NCBI GenBank assembly: GCA_017303875.1
Contig: JAFLBP010000016.1
Coordinates: 62,001 to 126,000, forward strand
Direction of reading: 5' to 3'
Length of the DNA: 64,000 nt
From: Chitinophagales bacterium
GTDB taxonomy: Bacteria > Bacteroidota > Bacteroidia > Chitinophagales > Saprospiraceae
Position numbers and translations under genes: made by a program. The stretch's first letter is position 1. Every line of letters begins with the position of its first letter. Of this stretch, positions 9,547 through 19,086 are shown piece by piece. The notes under the pieces were generated by a model. The model was not told the origin of the DNA. It saw only the letters and a program-made list of their open reading frames with translations, and made no database searches.

Positions 9547-10227
9547 ATGAAAACATCATTCTTTTTCCCCGCAGTCCTGGCGTTTATCGCCCTTGCCGCA
9601 GTTTCCTGTAATCGTTTTTACAAGACTTCCGATTTTTCGGAAAAAACCCGCGACCACAAAACCATTGCTATTCTGCCCTTTGAAATTGTTATTACCGGCC
9701 GCCTGCCCAAAGACCTGACGGAGGAGCAGCGCCTGAAAATTGAAGAAGCAGAAAGCGTTGCTTTTCAACGCAATTTTTATGAAAAAGTGCATATTGTGGG
9801 TACACGCGGTGGCAAAGAATTGACGGTAAACGTACAGCCCATTGATAAAACCAACAAGTTGCTGGCTGATAATGGCATCAGCATCCGCCAGAGCTGGTCG
9901 GAAGACCCGCAGAAGCTCGCGGCCCTGCTGGGCGTGGATGCGGTGGTAGATAACCGGGCCGTTAAACAGCGTTTTCTCTCCAGTTTGGAGTCCATTGGTG
10001 TACAGGTCGGTTCTTCGGTTTTGTCGGCCATTTTTGGTGGCGGCGGATTTGGGTATGCCAGCCGGACCAACGAAGTGGAGGTTTCTTCGCTTATTATTGA
10101 TGGTAAAAACGGTTCGGTGCTGTTTTCCGGCCGCGATGAAATTTCGGTGGATTGGAGCCGCCCGGCCAATGAAGCCATTGAGCAGATCAATCGCCGCGTT
10201 TGCCGCCGATTCCCGTACGCGAAGTAA
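9547..10227 (+). CDS. Lipoprotein of unknown function (CsgG/GNA1162-like layout)
   Basis: 226 residues. Signal peptide with lipobox VSC (Cys21). The mature part opens with KTIAILPFEIVITGR and later has LAALLGVDAVVDNRAV and a glycine-rich FGGGGFGYASR, then IDGKNGSVLFSGRDEIS. An IAILPF strand followed later by ALGVDAVV is the layout of CsgG/GNA1162/LpoB-type periplasmic proteins, which help build envelope structures. That resemblance is only in the pattern, so no function is assigned. A CACGAAT palindrome follows 19 bases after the stop. Confidence 0.75.
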   Translation: MKTSFFFPAVLAFIALAAVSCNRFYKTSDFSEKTRDHKTIAILPFEIVITGRLPKDLTEEQRLKIEEAESVAFQRNFYEKVHIVGTRGGKELTVNVQPIDKTNKLLADNGISIRQSWSEDPQKLAALLGVDAVVDNRAVKQRFLSSLESIGVQVGSSVLSAIFGGGGFGYASRTNEVEVSSLIIDGKNGSVLFSGRDEISVDWSRPANEAIEQINRRVCRRFPYAK

Positions 10228-10246
10228 AGTTTTGGTAGCAAAATTT

Positions 10247-10291
10247 ATTCGTGCATTCGTGGCTTTAAAAAGTTGCCACGAATGCACGAAT
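10247..10291. repeat. Intergenic palindrome, CACGAAT family, copy 1
   Basis: ATTCGTGCATTCGTGGC (10247-10263) pairs perfectly over 17 bases with 10275-10291, with an 11-base loop. Each arm itself has a short repeat (ATTCGTG/ATTCGTG). The reverse complement of the whole element recurs at 11600-11644. Confidence 0.9.
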
Positions 10292-10340
10292 GTGTGTATT
10301 TTTGTGTGCTGGCTACACTTTAAACCACTACTATTGAAGC

Positions 10341-11024
10341 ATGAAAAACGTACTCTTGTTTACTGCCCTGATGGGTTTCTTCGTCGCATCCTGCGAAAAA
10401 AAAGATCGCTGCCCGGATGTATTTGAATTACCGGTACAACTCTCTCCTGCAAAAAAGGAGTATCGTGTGGGCGACACCATCAGTATAGTGTCCAAGTTTC
10501 ACAAAGAAGTAAAGGCTTTTAACTTTGAAGGCGAACATGTGAATACGATTGATATGGAAGGAGTTGCATGGCTTCCGGTAATGTACTTTAATCGTTTAGA
10601 TACATTGACGGGTACTGATGAACCTGCTGCAAGTGATTTTCGAACCCTTTGCCAGTTTTTAAAAGATACTTGCTGCACCTTAGGTATTTTTGACTACTCA
10701 GATGGTGGGAATTCTCTGATCGGTGAGTACCAATTTGCGAGGGATTCTTTTTGCCTTAAATACAGACTTATCCTGACAAAAGCAGGCAGTTACATCCTGA
10801 GTCATTATAGCGAAAATTATGCAGGCAATAGTCCGCGCGATTATCCCGGCAAGTGCCCCGGCCAACCCGGATTTGATGTAAACTTTCGGCTCAATGCGGG
10901 TGTGGATAATAATGTTGATTTGCTGGCTACTTCGCCTGAACATTTTTGGAATACCTACATCAATTCCAACCAGGATGATCGCTTTCATAAGCGCGGTCGG
11001 TTCTGCTTTAAAGTATTGCCATAG
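10341..11024 (+). CDS. Lipoprotein of unknown function
   Basis: 227 residues. Short signal peptide with lipobox VASC (Cys18), then a charged CEKKDRC start. The body contains PAKKEYRVGDTISI, suggesting a beta-sandwich start, and six or more cysteines including a CCT pair (around residue 112). I do not recognise the family. Base composition looks more AT-rich than in neighbouring housekeeping genes, as is also true of the next gene. Both are enclosed by two copies of the CACGAAT palindrome. Confidence 0.75.
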   Translation: MKNVLLFTALMGFFVASCEKKDRCPDVFELPVQLSPAKKEYRVGDTISIVSKFHKEVKAFNFEGEHVNTIDMEGVAWLPVMYFNRLDTLTGTDEPAASDFRTLCQFLKDTCCTLGIFDYSDGGNSLIGEYQFARDSFCLKYRLILTKAGSYILSHYSENYAGNSPRDYPGKCPGQPGFDVNFRLNAGVDNNVDLLATSPEHFWNTYINSNQDDRFHKRGRFCFKVLP

Positions 11025-11045
11025 GTGCATTAACCACAATAGGCG

Positions 11046-11528
11046 ATGAGAATTACCACATATATCTGCGCACTATTATTCGTGACATCATGCAGCCCTT
11101 ACCCTAAAGGGCTGCATGATGATTGCCGTACCTATTTGAAAGACTTCCGCGCCCAATGGAAGCGACTGCCCAATGGGTTTTATGTCTGCGAAGCCCTGAA
11201 TGCTGAACGAAAACATAGATTTTTTACGAACGCCTATCTGTTCGACCAGGAATGGCAAAAGCATCAGGATTGTGTATTCCAACTGTCGCCTAAAGCGGTG
11301 AAAAGAATCTTTGGTAAGCCTTCAAGAATTGTAAAAGGGAAAAATGAAGTTCATAATTTTAAATCAATTGCTTATTACTATTACATAAAAGACAGCACCT
11401 GTAATCCAAAAATGGGATACCCCTACACTCCCGGAACATATGACTATAACTGGCTCGGATTTGCTTTTTATAATGGTAAGCAATCAAGGCTACGCCCACG
11501 TTTAGAATTATCATGTGAGCAATGGTAA
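11046..11528 (+). CDS. Small lipoprotein of unknown function
   Basis: 160 residues. Very short signal sequence with lipobox VTSC (Cys16), so probably lipid-anchored. The mature part is rich in aromatic residues (IAYYYYIKD, YDYNWLGFAFY) and has the segment SPKAVKRIFGKPS, reminiscent of small DUF-type lipoproteins in which a K-x-x-G-KP turn precedes a beta hairpin; no family can be named. It starts 21 bases after the preceding lipoprotein gene and is likely cotranscribed. The codons around the lipobox form a perfect 15-base-pair hairpin. Confidence 0.7.
   Translation: MRITTYICALLFVTSCSPYPKGLHDDCRTYLKDFRAQWKRLPNGFYVCEALNAERKHRFFTNAYLFDQEWQKHQDCVFQLSPKAVKRIFGKPSRIVKGKNEVHNFKSIAYYYYIKDSTCNPKMGYPYTPGTYDYNWLGFAFYNGKQSRLRPRLELSCEQW
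11086..11121 (+). other. Perfect 15-bp hairpin inside a lipoprotein start
   Basis: CATCATGCAGCCCTT (11086-11100) is exactly complementary to 11107-11121, with the 6-base loop ACCCTA. It encodes residues 14-26, including the lipobox cysteine, and starts 40 bases after the ATG. The dyad is seen directly; a role in transcription pausing or translation is inference. Confidence 0.8.
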
Positions 11529-11599
11529 TAAACTACATGGCTGTCTTTACCTGCCGTTATTGCGGTCGGGGCATTCATGTAGCGTATTGTAACATAAAT

Positions 11600-11644
11600 A
11601 TTCGTGCATTCGTGGCAACTTTTTAAAGCCACGGATGCACGAAT
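11600..11644. repeat. Intergenic palindrome, CACGAAT family, copy 2
   Basis: Arms 11600-11616 and 11628-11644 pair with one mismatch. The whole element equals the reverse complement of copy 1 at 10247-10291, including its asymmetric loop, with a single base change. It separates two convergent genes. Confidence 0.9.
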
Positions 11645-11646
11645 GT

Positions 11647-12078
11647 TTATTTAATCGCCCATTTTTTAGTTTTGAAAAACCGGATCAGCATGTAGAGCAG
11701 CAATCCGGTCGGGCCCATGAGCATGGTAACCATCATGGCGGGCGCCACGAAAATATGCGGTATTTTATGTTGTTGGGAGTCGTTGAGTTGCCAGACGCCT
11801 ACTAATAAACAAAAAGAAAGGTAGTTCAGCAGCGCCGTCTTGAGCATGTCTTTGCTCCGAAAAATATGCGGTATGCCCTCTACGGAACTCAGCGCGCCGC
11901 CCTCCTCTTTTCCAAAAAGATAAGAAAATGTAAAATACGCAGCAGCCAGCAGCAATACCACTGCCGACCCAATGGCGATGCCTTCGCTGTATTTGCCGTT
12001 GGGCAAAAAAATCAGCATCAGCCAGGGTATAAAAATAAAAATACTGGCGTACCAGTAGAAATTGTCGGCACTAAACAT
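11647..12078 (-). CDS. Aba4-like (DUF4281) membrane protein
   Basis: 143 residues with four hydrophobic segments (about 10-27, 33-52, 82-98, 108-130). The motif MVTMLMGPTGLLLYMLIR near the C-terminus and the N-terminal ...FIPWLMLIFLP arrangement fit the ABA4-like family, named after a plant protein needed for neoxanthin synthesis; bacterial members occur near carotenoid or lipid genes, but no such gene is near here. It faces the lipoprotein pair convergently. The family call is moderate. Confidence 0.65.
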   Translation of the reverse strand: MFSADNFYWYASIFIFIPWLMLIFLPNGKYSEGIAIGSAVVLLLAAAYFTFSYLFGKEEGGALSSVEGIPHIFRSKDMLKTALLNYLSFCLLVGVWQLNDSQQHKIPHIFVAPAMMVTMLMGPTGLLLYMLIRFFKTKKWAIK

Positions 12079-12094
12079 TTTTGATAACGATGAA

Positions 12095-12224
12095 CGATGA
12101 ACTATGAACGATGAATTAATTTTTGATTTTGGATGTTGAATTTTTGATTGGATTTCAATTATTCCAAAAAATCAAACATCAATCATCAATCATCCAAAAT
12201 TAATTCATCGTTCATAGTTCATCG
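12095..12224. repeat. Long intergenic palindrome, GATGAAC family
   Basis: A 29-base arm (12095-12123) is perfectly complementary to 12196-12224. Inside each arm the unit GATGAAC/TATGAAC recurs, so the arms are built from small degenerate tandem units. The 72 bases between the arms also fold back (ATC-AAA-rich stretches). It lies between two genes of the same direction and has no T run. Confidence 0.9.
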
Positions 12225-12235
12225 CTTATAGTTAA

Positions 12236-14206
<1,971 letters not shown>

Positions 14207-14401
14207 GTGTGGTGTAGCTGTATTGTTCTCGTTGAAAAAGTGTTTGATCTTGTTTTTTCCGTTGTGGATTTACAAGGGCAAAAAAACGAAACAAAATACC
14301 TATTCTCACCTACTTAAGATTTTTTTATGACGAAGGCCTGCTTTTTTAGCAAATTTGTAGGGCAAAATAATCTGATGTTCCTTTTTTCGATGCCTAAAGC
14401 T

Positions 14402-14409
14402 GTATCTTT
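14402..14409 (+). promoter_or_regulatory. -7 promoter box (TATCTTTG)
   Basis: TATCTTTG fits TAnnTTTG, 42 bases before the ATG of the lipoprotein at 14452. No clear -33 TTG at the expected distance. Confidence 0.45.
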
Positions 14410-14451
14410 GCCCGCTTTTTTGGCACGGCTTTTTGTCGTGTAATTTTTATT

Positions 14452-15036
14452 ATGAACAAGATTTCTACTTTCTCCCTTGTGCTGGCGCTGGCCTTTGTTG
14501 CCGCATGCACGCAAAATACGCCCAACAGCGGCAATGCCTCCATTCCAGGTACTGAAAAAACAGGCCCCGAACTCTGGAAAAATCAGGGCTGTAACCTGAT
14601 AACCGATCAGGAAGTGGAGCAGCTATTTGGCATCGAACGGATGCGGGATATCCTTAATGCCCGCACCTTGCCGGATCAGACTTTTTGCCTGCGCACCTGG
14701 AATAAAGCCGACTGGAAGGAGCGCGAGCTGCACAATGAAAAAAACGGCACGCCCTGGAAAAACCCGAAAAATACACTGGTCGTGCAGGTGTTTGATTATA
14801 CCTCTGAGGAACACGCCCGACAGCAAATGGAGCGCCTGCGCCGCGACCGCCGCCAAACTTACGAAGAAGATGTAACGGGCATTGGCGACGAAGGTCTGTG
14901 GTCCAACTCAACCGTTACGCTGCTGGTACGCAAAGGCCAGTATGTACTCAACCTCACGCTGGAGTACTACGATGAGCCGCACGAAAACCTCGGCAAGGCC
15001 AAAGAGGTGGCTGCGGTGGCGATAAAGAAGATTTAG
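14452..15036 (+). CDS. Lipoprotein with DUF3558-like core
   Basis: 194 residues. Signal peptide with lipobox VAAC (Cys19). The mature part reads CNLITDQEVEQLFG, followed by FCLRTW and later GIGDEGLW and VRKGQYVLNLTLEY. The order C-x-L-(L/I)-T-x-x-E-V-x-x-x-x-G, a second cysteine, then GxGD-(E/A) is the layout of DUF3558-like lipoproteins known mainly from Actinobacteria; function unknown. It is divergent from the POT gene and convergent with the serine hydrolase. Confidence 0.75.
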   Translation: MNKISTFSLVLALAFVAACTQNTPNSGNASIPGTEKTGPELWKNQGCNLITDQEVEQLFGIERMRDILNARTLPDQTFCLRTWNKADWKERELHNEKNGTPWKNPKNTLVVQVFDYTSEEHARQQMERLRRDRRQTYEEDVTGIGDEGLWSNSTVTLLVRKGQYVLNLTLEYYDEPHENLGKAKEVAAVAIKKI

Positions 15037-15080
15037 AGCATGAATTCCCGAACATGCTCTAAAGCAGATAAAACCTGCCT

Positions 15081-16421
15081 CTAAGGCGCGGCCAGCACCG
15101 TTTTAAATACCCATTTTCCTTCAAGTTCAACTTGCAGGAAATACATCCCGGCAGGACATTGTGCTGCCGGGATATTTATTTGTGTGGCTTGCCCGGCGTC
15201 TATGTTGTAAACGATTTTACCATAAGTATCTGTGAGCCGAACCTGCCCGATCCGGCTTTGTGAGCGGAGCTTCCAGCTTGCTGCGGCCGGGTTCGGAAAA
15301 ACGTCGAGCGTTGCTTCCTGTTCGGGGGAGAGGGTGGCAGTAGGGCTACAAACCAGTGCGTTCAGTCTGGCCCACAAGAGGTTGTCGAACACTACCGGCA
15401 CCTGACCGCCCGGAACGGAGGAGGGGTTGCCCTGGCGAACAAGTACCCAGCCTTTGGAAGGGACGATGTGGATTTTCTGGTCGTTTTTGCCGAGTGCGGC
15501 GTACATATCGTCGGGTGCATTGGGGCATATTTTTCCTGGTACAACGAATTGTACGCCGGGTAGCATATAAGAAGGCTGTCCGTTGAGCCACCACAGGTAT
15601 CCGTAGGATTTGTTCAATTCCTGGGAGCGGTGGGTCATGTTGTAAAAATAGGTCTGATTGCGCAGCAGGGTATCGCCGTTCCAGATGCCTTTGGCGAGTG
15701 TCAGCAGTCCAAATCGGGCCATGTCGCGGGCGCGGCCGTATTGGATATGATCGATCCAGAGGCCTCTCATGCCTACTTTGTCGAGTACGCGGGTTTTGGT
15801 AAATGCATTGATGCTTTGTCCGCTGGCGGCTTCAATCACTTCATGCAAAAGGTGGTAGGGAGTGTTGTGGTAGGCCCATCGGGTGCCGGCGTCAGCTTTG
15901 TAGACGAGGCATTCCGGGTCGAGGCAATTGTCGGGATCGGGGATGGCGGGCGTAGGGGGCAGGTTATCATCAAGGCCATTGCTCATACTGAGTTGGTGGC
16001 GGATGGTAATGAGGTCTTCTTTTTCGGGTGTACAGCTCGTCCAGCCTTGTCCGAGGTATTGACTGGTTTTGTCGCTGATCTGGAGAAGCCCTTCGTCCTG
16101 GGCCTGACCGATCAGGAATGCGGTCAGGCTTTTTCCGGCAGAAGCCCAGTACCAGAAGGAGTCCTGGGTATACGTGCCGAAGTATTTTTCCAGGACGATC
16201 TTTCCATCCTGCAGGAGGATAAACGACTTGGTATTATTTTGTTCAAGAAAGCGGTAGAGGCTGTCGACGCGTTCGGGGCAAAATCCCAGATTGGCCGGAT
16301 TAATGGTTTGCCAGGTGTTGCCGGTATTGGGAGGAAAGTAGAGATTACTGTTTTGCGCATGGAGCAAAACGGTAAAGCAACATAGTAAAGGAAGCAGGAA
16401 AAATACGCGCATAGACGGCAT
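15081..16421 (-). CDS. Secreted serine hydrolase (beta-lactamase class C fold) with T9SS type A tag
   Basis: 446 residues from the ATG at 16421 (an internal ATG at 16412 is as likely). Signal peptide, then a serine beta-lactamase-like domain: catalytic SAGK (Ser94, Lys97), Tyr184 in YHN and a late ...GKNDQKIHIVPSKGWV region. The last 80 residues (LDVFPNPAAASWKLR ... GMYFLQVELEGKWVFKTVL) form a T9SS type A C-terminal sorting domain, so the protein is exported through T9SS and held at the surface or released. Substrate unknown; relatives include esterases and D-aminopeptidases. Confidence 0.88.
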   Translation of the reverse strand: MPSMRVFFLLPLLCCFTVLLHAQNSNLYFPPNTGNTWQTINPANLGFCPERVDSLYRFLEQNNTKSFILLQDGKIVLEKYFGTYTQDSFWYWASAGKSLTAFLIGQAQDEGLLQISDKTSQYLGQGWTSCTPEKEDLITIRHQLSMSNGLDDNLPPTPAIPDPDNCLDPECLVYKADAGTRWAYHNTPYHLLHEVIEAASGQSINAFTKTRVLDKVGMRGLWIDHIQYGRARDMARFGLLTLAKGIWNGDTLLRNQTYFYNMTHRSQELNKSYGYLWWLNGQPSYMLPGVQFVVPGKICPNAPDDMYAALGKNDQKIHIVPSKGWVLVRQGNPSSVPGGQVPVVFDNLLWARLNALVCSPTATLSPEQEATLDVFPNPAAASWKLRSQSRIGQVRLTDTYGKIVYNIDAGQATQINIPAAQCPAGMYFLQVELEGKWVFKTVLAAP

Positions 16422-16442
16422 ACATGTTTGAGTGTTTGTGTA

Positions 16443-16504
16443 TTTATGTGTTTTGGTGTTTTAGATATATGTTGATAAAACACTAAAATACCAAAACACA
16501 TAAA
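16443..16504. repeat. Intergenic palindrome, AACACCAAAACAC family, copy 1
   Basis: TTTATGTGTTTTGG (16443-16456) pairs with 16491-16504, and inside it TGTTTTA (16457-16463) pairs with 16476-16482. The words are the same as in the palindrome at 35175-35237. A one-armed, AC-rich stretch of the same type is at 31378-31415. Confidence 0.8.
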
Positions 16505-16544
16505 CACCAAAATAAGACCTCAATCCTGCGCATCGGTTTAATCG

Positions 16545-17159
16545 TCAGGGCAAAATAAAAGGTCTTTTTATCAGTTCCACAATTTCTCCGTCTTCGGGCA
16601 GGAAGAGCAGCATTTTTTCAGCGCTGAGTTCCAGCACTTGCGCCTGCCATTGTACGGGTCGGCCGGAGTAGTTGCTTGCTTCAAAAATATCGAGGCTCAT
16701 ACTTTTAGGGTTGAATACAAAGTGCCTTGATTCAGGCAGGTGAATGCTGCCGTCTTCAGGGTCTTTATTGTACAACGCCAGGGTGCTATCGGCAAAAAAC
16801 ACAGCGAAATAAGGCATTTCAATGGCTTCGCGTACGCGGTTGACCTCAACGGTACTGTCGCGTTCGGCCCAGCGCTCCAGGTTGCGGCGCTGGCGATTGC
16901 TTAGATCGGGGGAGTAGTCGCTGTCGTATCCATACCAGACACGAGCGCGTTGCTCGCGCACGTAATTGTACACTTTAAGTGCTTGAGGGAGGGCCGCTTG
17001 TGTTTTATCGACCTGAACGCCTTGTTCGGAGTAACGGACGAGCTCCCACTTGCCGATGAGGTTTTTGAGTTGCTGATCGGGGGTGGTTTGAGCCTGGGTA
17101 TACAGGGTGCAAAGCAGGAGGCTCGCCAGTGCAGTAAGAGAAAAGTATTTGCGCATCAT
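16545..17159 (-). CDS. Secreted lipocalin-like protein of unknown function
   Basis: About 204 residues from the ATG at 17159 (an ATG at 17180 would add seven residues). Signal peptide ends ...LYTQAQ. The mature part starts LKNLIGKWELVRYSEQG, the common opening of lipocalin-like single-barrel proteins (G-x-W), and ends in several short beta strands (QVLELSAEKMLLFL). A charged middle stretch (SNRQRRNLERWAERDS) is probably helical. No conserved catalytic motif. Family not recognised beyond this fold hint. Confidence 0.75.
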   Translation of the reverse strand: MMRKYFSLTALASLLLCTLYTQAQTTPDQQLKNLIGKWELVRYSEQGVQVDKTQAALPQALKVYNYVREQRARVWYGYDSDYSPDLSNRQRRNLERWAERDSTVEVNRVREAIEMPYFAVFFADSTLALYNKDPEDGSIHLPESRHFVFNPKSMSLDIFEASNYSGRPVQWQAQVLELSAEKMLLFLPEDGEIVELIKRPFILP

Positions 17160-17240
17160 AATTTTTGTTTTGATGGGCATATAACGGGCAACTTATTCCC
17201 GAATTGCGGAAGCAGAGAACAAGCGCTACCGATGCAGTAA

Positions 17241-17921
17241 TTATTTGCCGGCGTCGAACTCAAACAGGCGGTAAGCGCGAATTACTTTTTTCATTTCGTC
17301 AGGTGCGGCGTATACATCCGAAATGTCGTGGTCGGCAAGGCCATCCACCCATTTTTCCCAATCGTGGCCGGCTTCTTTTTTGAGTTTTCCGAACCAGGTG
17401 GTGGTGGCTAAGGCGATATTAAAATCGCGGAAACTCTCCCAGCTGCTGTTGTATTTCCGATAACAGCGGCCGTTACTGTTTTCTTTATCACCTTCCCAAT
17501 CGCCAGAACATCCAAGCGCGAAATAGTTGTTGGCGGCCTCGGCGCAGTCGCGTTGACCGGCAAAGCTGTTGACATATGCTGCGGCGAGAATGACGCTCGC
17601 GGGGATACCGAATTTTTTTTGCTCGGCCGTAGCTACTTTATTAAAACGTTGGAAAAAAGCCACTGCCTGTTCTTCATTTACCGGCGCAACCACTTCGGTG
17701 CGTTTGCCGCCACCGGGCCACAGGCTCATTTGGTTCATCGCCGGATCCGGGGTAAGCGAAATACGCGCAGGAGCACTTTGTCTGTTGCCGAATTGCAGGA
17801 AATCAGGCAATCCTTTCTGGTAAAGCGCTACAATGAGCAATATACTCAGCAGCAGGTAAAATCCTTTGGTACGCACAAGCCGCCAGCCAATGGCGACCCA
17901 GCGATTTGTCCCTTTTTTCAT
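17241..17921 (-). CDS. Membrane-anchored glucosaminidase-like (GH73-fold) protein
   Basis: 226 residues. One N-terminal membrane helix (about 21-36), then a periplasmic domain. FGIPASVILAAAYVNSFAG followed by AANNYFALGC and later SSWESFRDFN corresponds to the GH73 glucosaminidase layout (IPxSxxLAQxxLESxxG, NxFGIK, YxSxxES). The position of the catalytic Glu of LES is Asn118 here, so hydrolytic activity is in doubt; the protein may bind peptidoglycan only, or use another acid. Family call from pattern, activity loss is inference. Confidence 0.75.
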   Translation of the reverse strand: MKKGTNRWVAIGWRLVRTKGFYLLLSILLIVALYQKGLPDFLQFGNRQSAPARISLTPDPAMNQMSLWPGGGKRTEVVAPVNEEQAVAFFQRFNKVATAEQKKFGIPASVILAAAYVNSFAGQRDCAEAANNYFALGCSGDWEGDKENSNGRCYRKYNSSWESFRDFNIALATTTWFGKLKKEAGHDWEKWVDGLADHDISDVYAAPDEMKKVIRAYRLFEFDAGK

Positions 17922-18075
17922 AATTTAAACTCCCTGTTTTAAGGCATGATGAATGACCATTTATGCTTTCAGGGACAAATTTAAACACTATTTGTTTTAT
18001 AAAAACATTTTTAACAAAAAAAGTTTTAAAAATTATTTCACTAATAATATAACTTATTGTTTTACAGTGCTTTAA

Positions 18076-18528
18076 TTATTGGTACTGTATCAGTACCTGT
18101 TCGCAGGCTTCGTCGAGCAGTTCAAAAACGTGTTGAAAACCATTGTCATCATAGTAAGGATCGGGCACACTGCGTGCTGCGCCGGGGTGGGAGTAGTCGA
18201 GCATCAGGCGTACTTTTTGGCGTTGGGCCTCGGTCGTCGCGTGGCGCAGAATATCGGCATGGTTTCGGGTATCCATGGCAAGGATGAGGTCGAAGCGCTC
18301 GAGGTCTTCTGGTATAAACTGACGCGCGCGTTGGTCGGTGATATCGATACCGTTTTGGCGGGCTACGGCGATGGAACGCCGGTCGGGCAGTTCGCCGGCG
18401 TGCCAGTGTCCTGTTCCGGCGCTGTCGATGTGCCAGTTGAGTCCGGCCTGGGCTGCTTTAGTTTTCATAATACCTTCGGCGAGCGGGCTTCGGCAGATAT
18501 TGCCGAGGCAGACCATTAAAATACGCAT
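18076..18528 (-). CDS. Low-molecular-weight protein-tyrosine phosphatase
   Basis: 150 residues. The P-loop CLGNICRS (Cys7, Arg13) begins right after the first strand, and the general-acid loop VPDPYYDD carries the catalytic Asp. This is the full LMW-PTP layout. Such enzymes act on phosphotyrosine, often with capsule-export kinases, and have roles in stress. No kinase gene is adjacent. Cytoplasmic. Confidence 0.95.
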   Translation of the reverse strand: MRILMVCLGNICRSPLAEGIMKTKAAQAGLNWHIDSAGTGHWHAGELPDRRSIAVARQNGIDITDQRARQFIPEDLERFDLILAMDTRNHADILRHATTEAQRQKVRLMLDYSHPGAARSVPDPYYDDNGFQHVFELLDEACEQVLIQYQ

Positions 18529-18674
18529 ATTGAGTTGGTGTTAGTTGGCACGAATATCCACAGAAATTTTCAGATTCGCAAACCTGTGGCCATGCACCAT
18601 GCGTATATCAGTACTTTGGAGGAAAATTAAAAATCGATTAGGATTTCGTTAAATTGATGTAATGTCTATAGGCT

Positions 18675-18702
18675 ATTTTGCAAATAAGGGCTATTGCAAA
18701 AT
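18675..18702. promoter_or_regulatory. Dyad, possible activator site upstream of the sigma-54 promoter
   Basis: ATTTTGCAA (18675-18683) and TTGCAAAAT (18694-18702) form a perfect 9-base inverted repeat with a 10-base spacer. It lies about 150 bases upstream of the -24 box, the usual distance for a sigma-54 activator binding site. Binding is inferred. Confidence 0.45.
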
Positions 18703-18853
18703 ATATGCGGGAAATGTCGATTTTTTATTAAACAATATGAGTTTTGTGTCAAATGGGTATTTCAAAAATATAGGACATCTGATGTGACCCTGTAGGTATT
18801 CTTGCGTAAAAGTGCTGTTGTACTGTCGGGACAAGTGGCGTGCACTTTGTTTT

Positions 18854-18870
18854 TGGCATAAAACTTGCAC
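18854..18870 (+). promoter_or_regulatory. Sigma-54 (-24/-12) promoter
   Basis: TGGCAT-AAAAC-TTGCA differs from the textbook TGGCAC-N5-TTGCW at one base. GG (18855-18856) and GC (18867-18868) have the required 10-base spacing. The predicted start is near 18880, with 550 bases to the next gene start. Confidence 0.65.
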
Positions 18871-19016
18871 TTTTAGAGCGGCCTAAAAATCCGGGATTGT
18901 CCTGATGCACTTAGCGTTACCCGGATTTGAAGACTACTGCTTGTTTTGAAAAGTGATTTTAGAAGACGGAAAAGACGTGTTTATCAGCGTGTTTTCGGTA
19001 CTTATAGTCAGAAAAA

Positions 19017-19086
19017 TTAGAGTCAAATGCGACTCTAAGGCAGTGGCCGAGGAACCAGTCTGCTGGGGGGTAAGACTGGTTTCCTC
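19017..19086 (+). other. Two consecutive RNA hairpins (structured leader or small RNA)
   Basis: Hairpin one: TTAGAGTC (19017-19024) with GACTCTAA (19031-19038), 6-base loop, perfect. Hairpin two: GAGGAACCAGTC (19049-19060) with GACTGGTTTCCTC (19074-19086), 12 pairs and one bulge, G-rich loop. They start about 140 bases after the sigma-54 promoter. No T run follows, so they are not a terminator. No known riboswitch is recognised. Confidence 0.55.
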
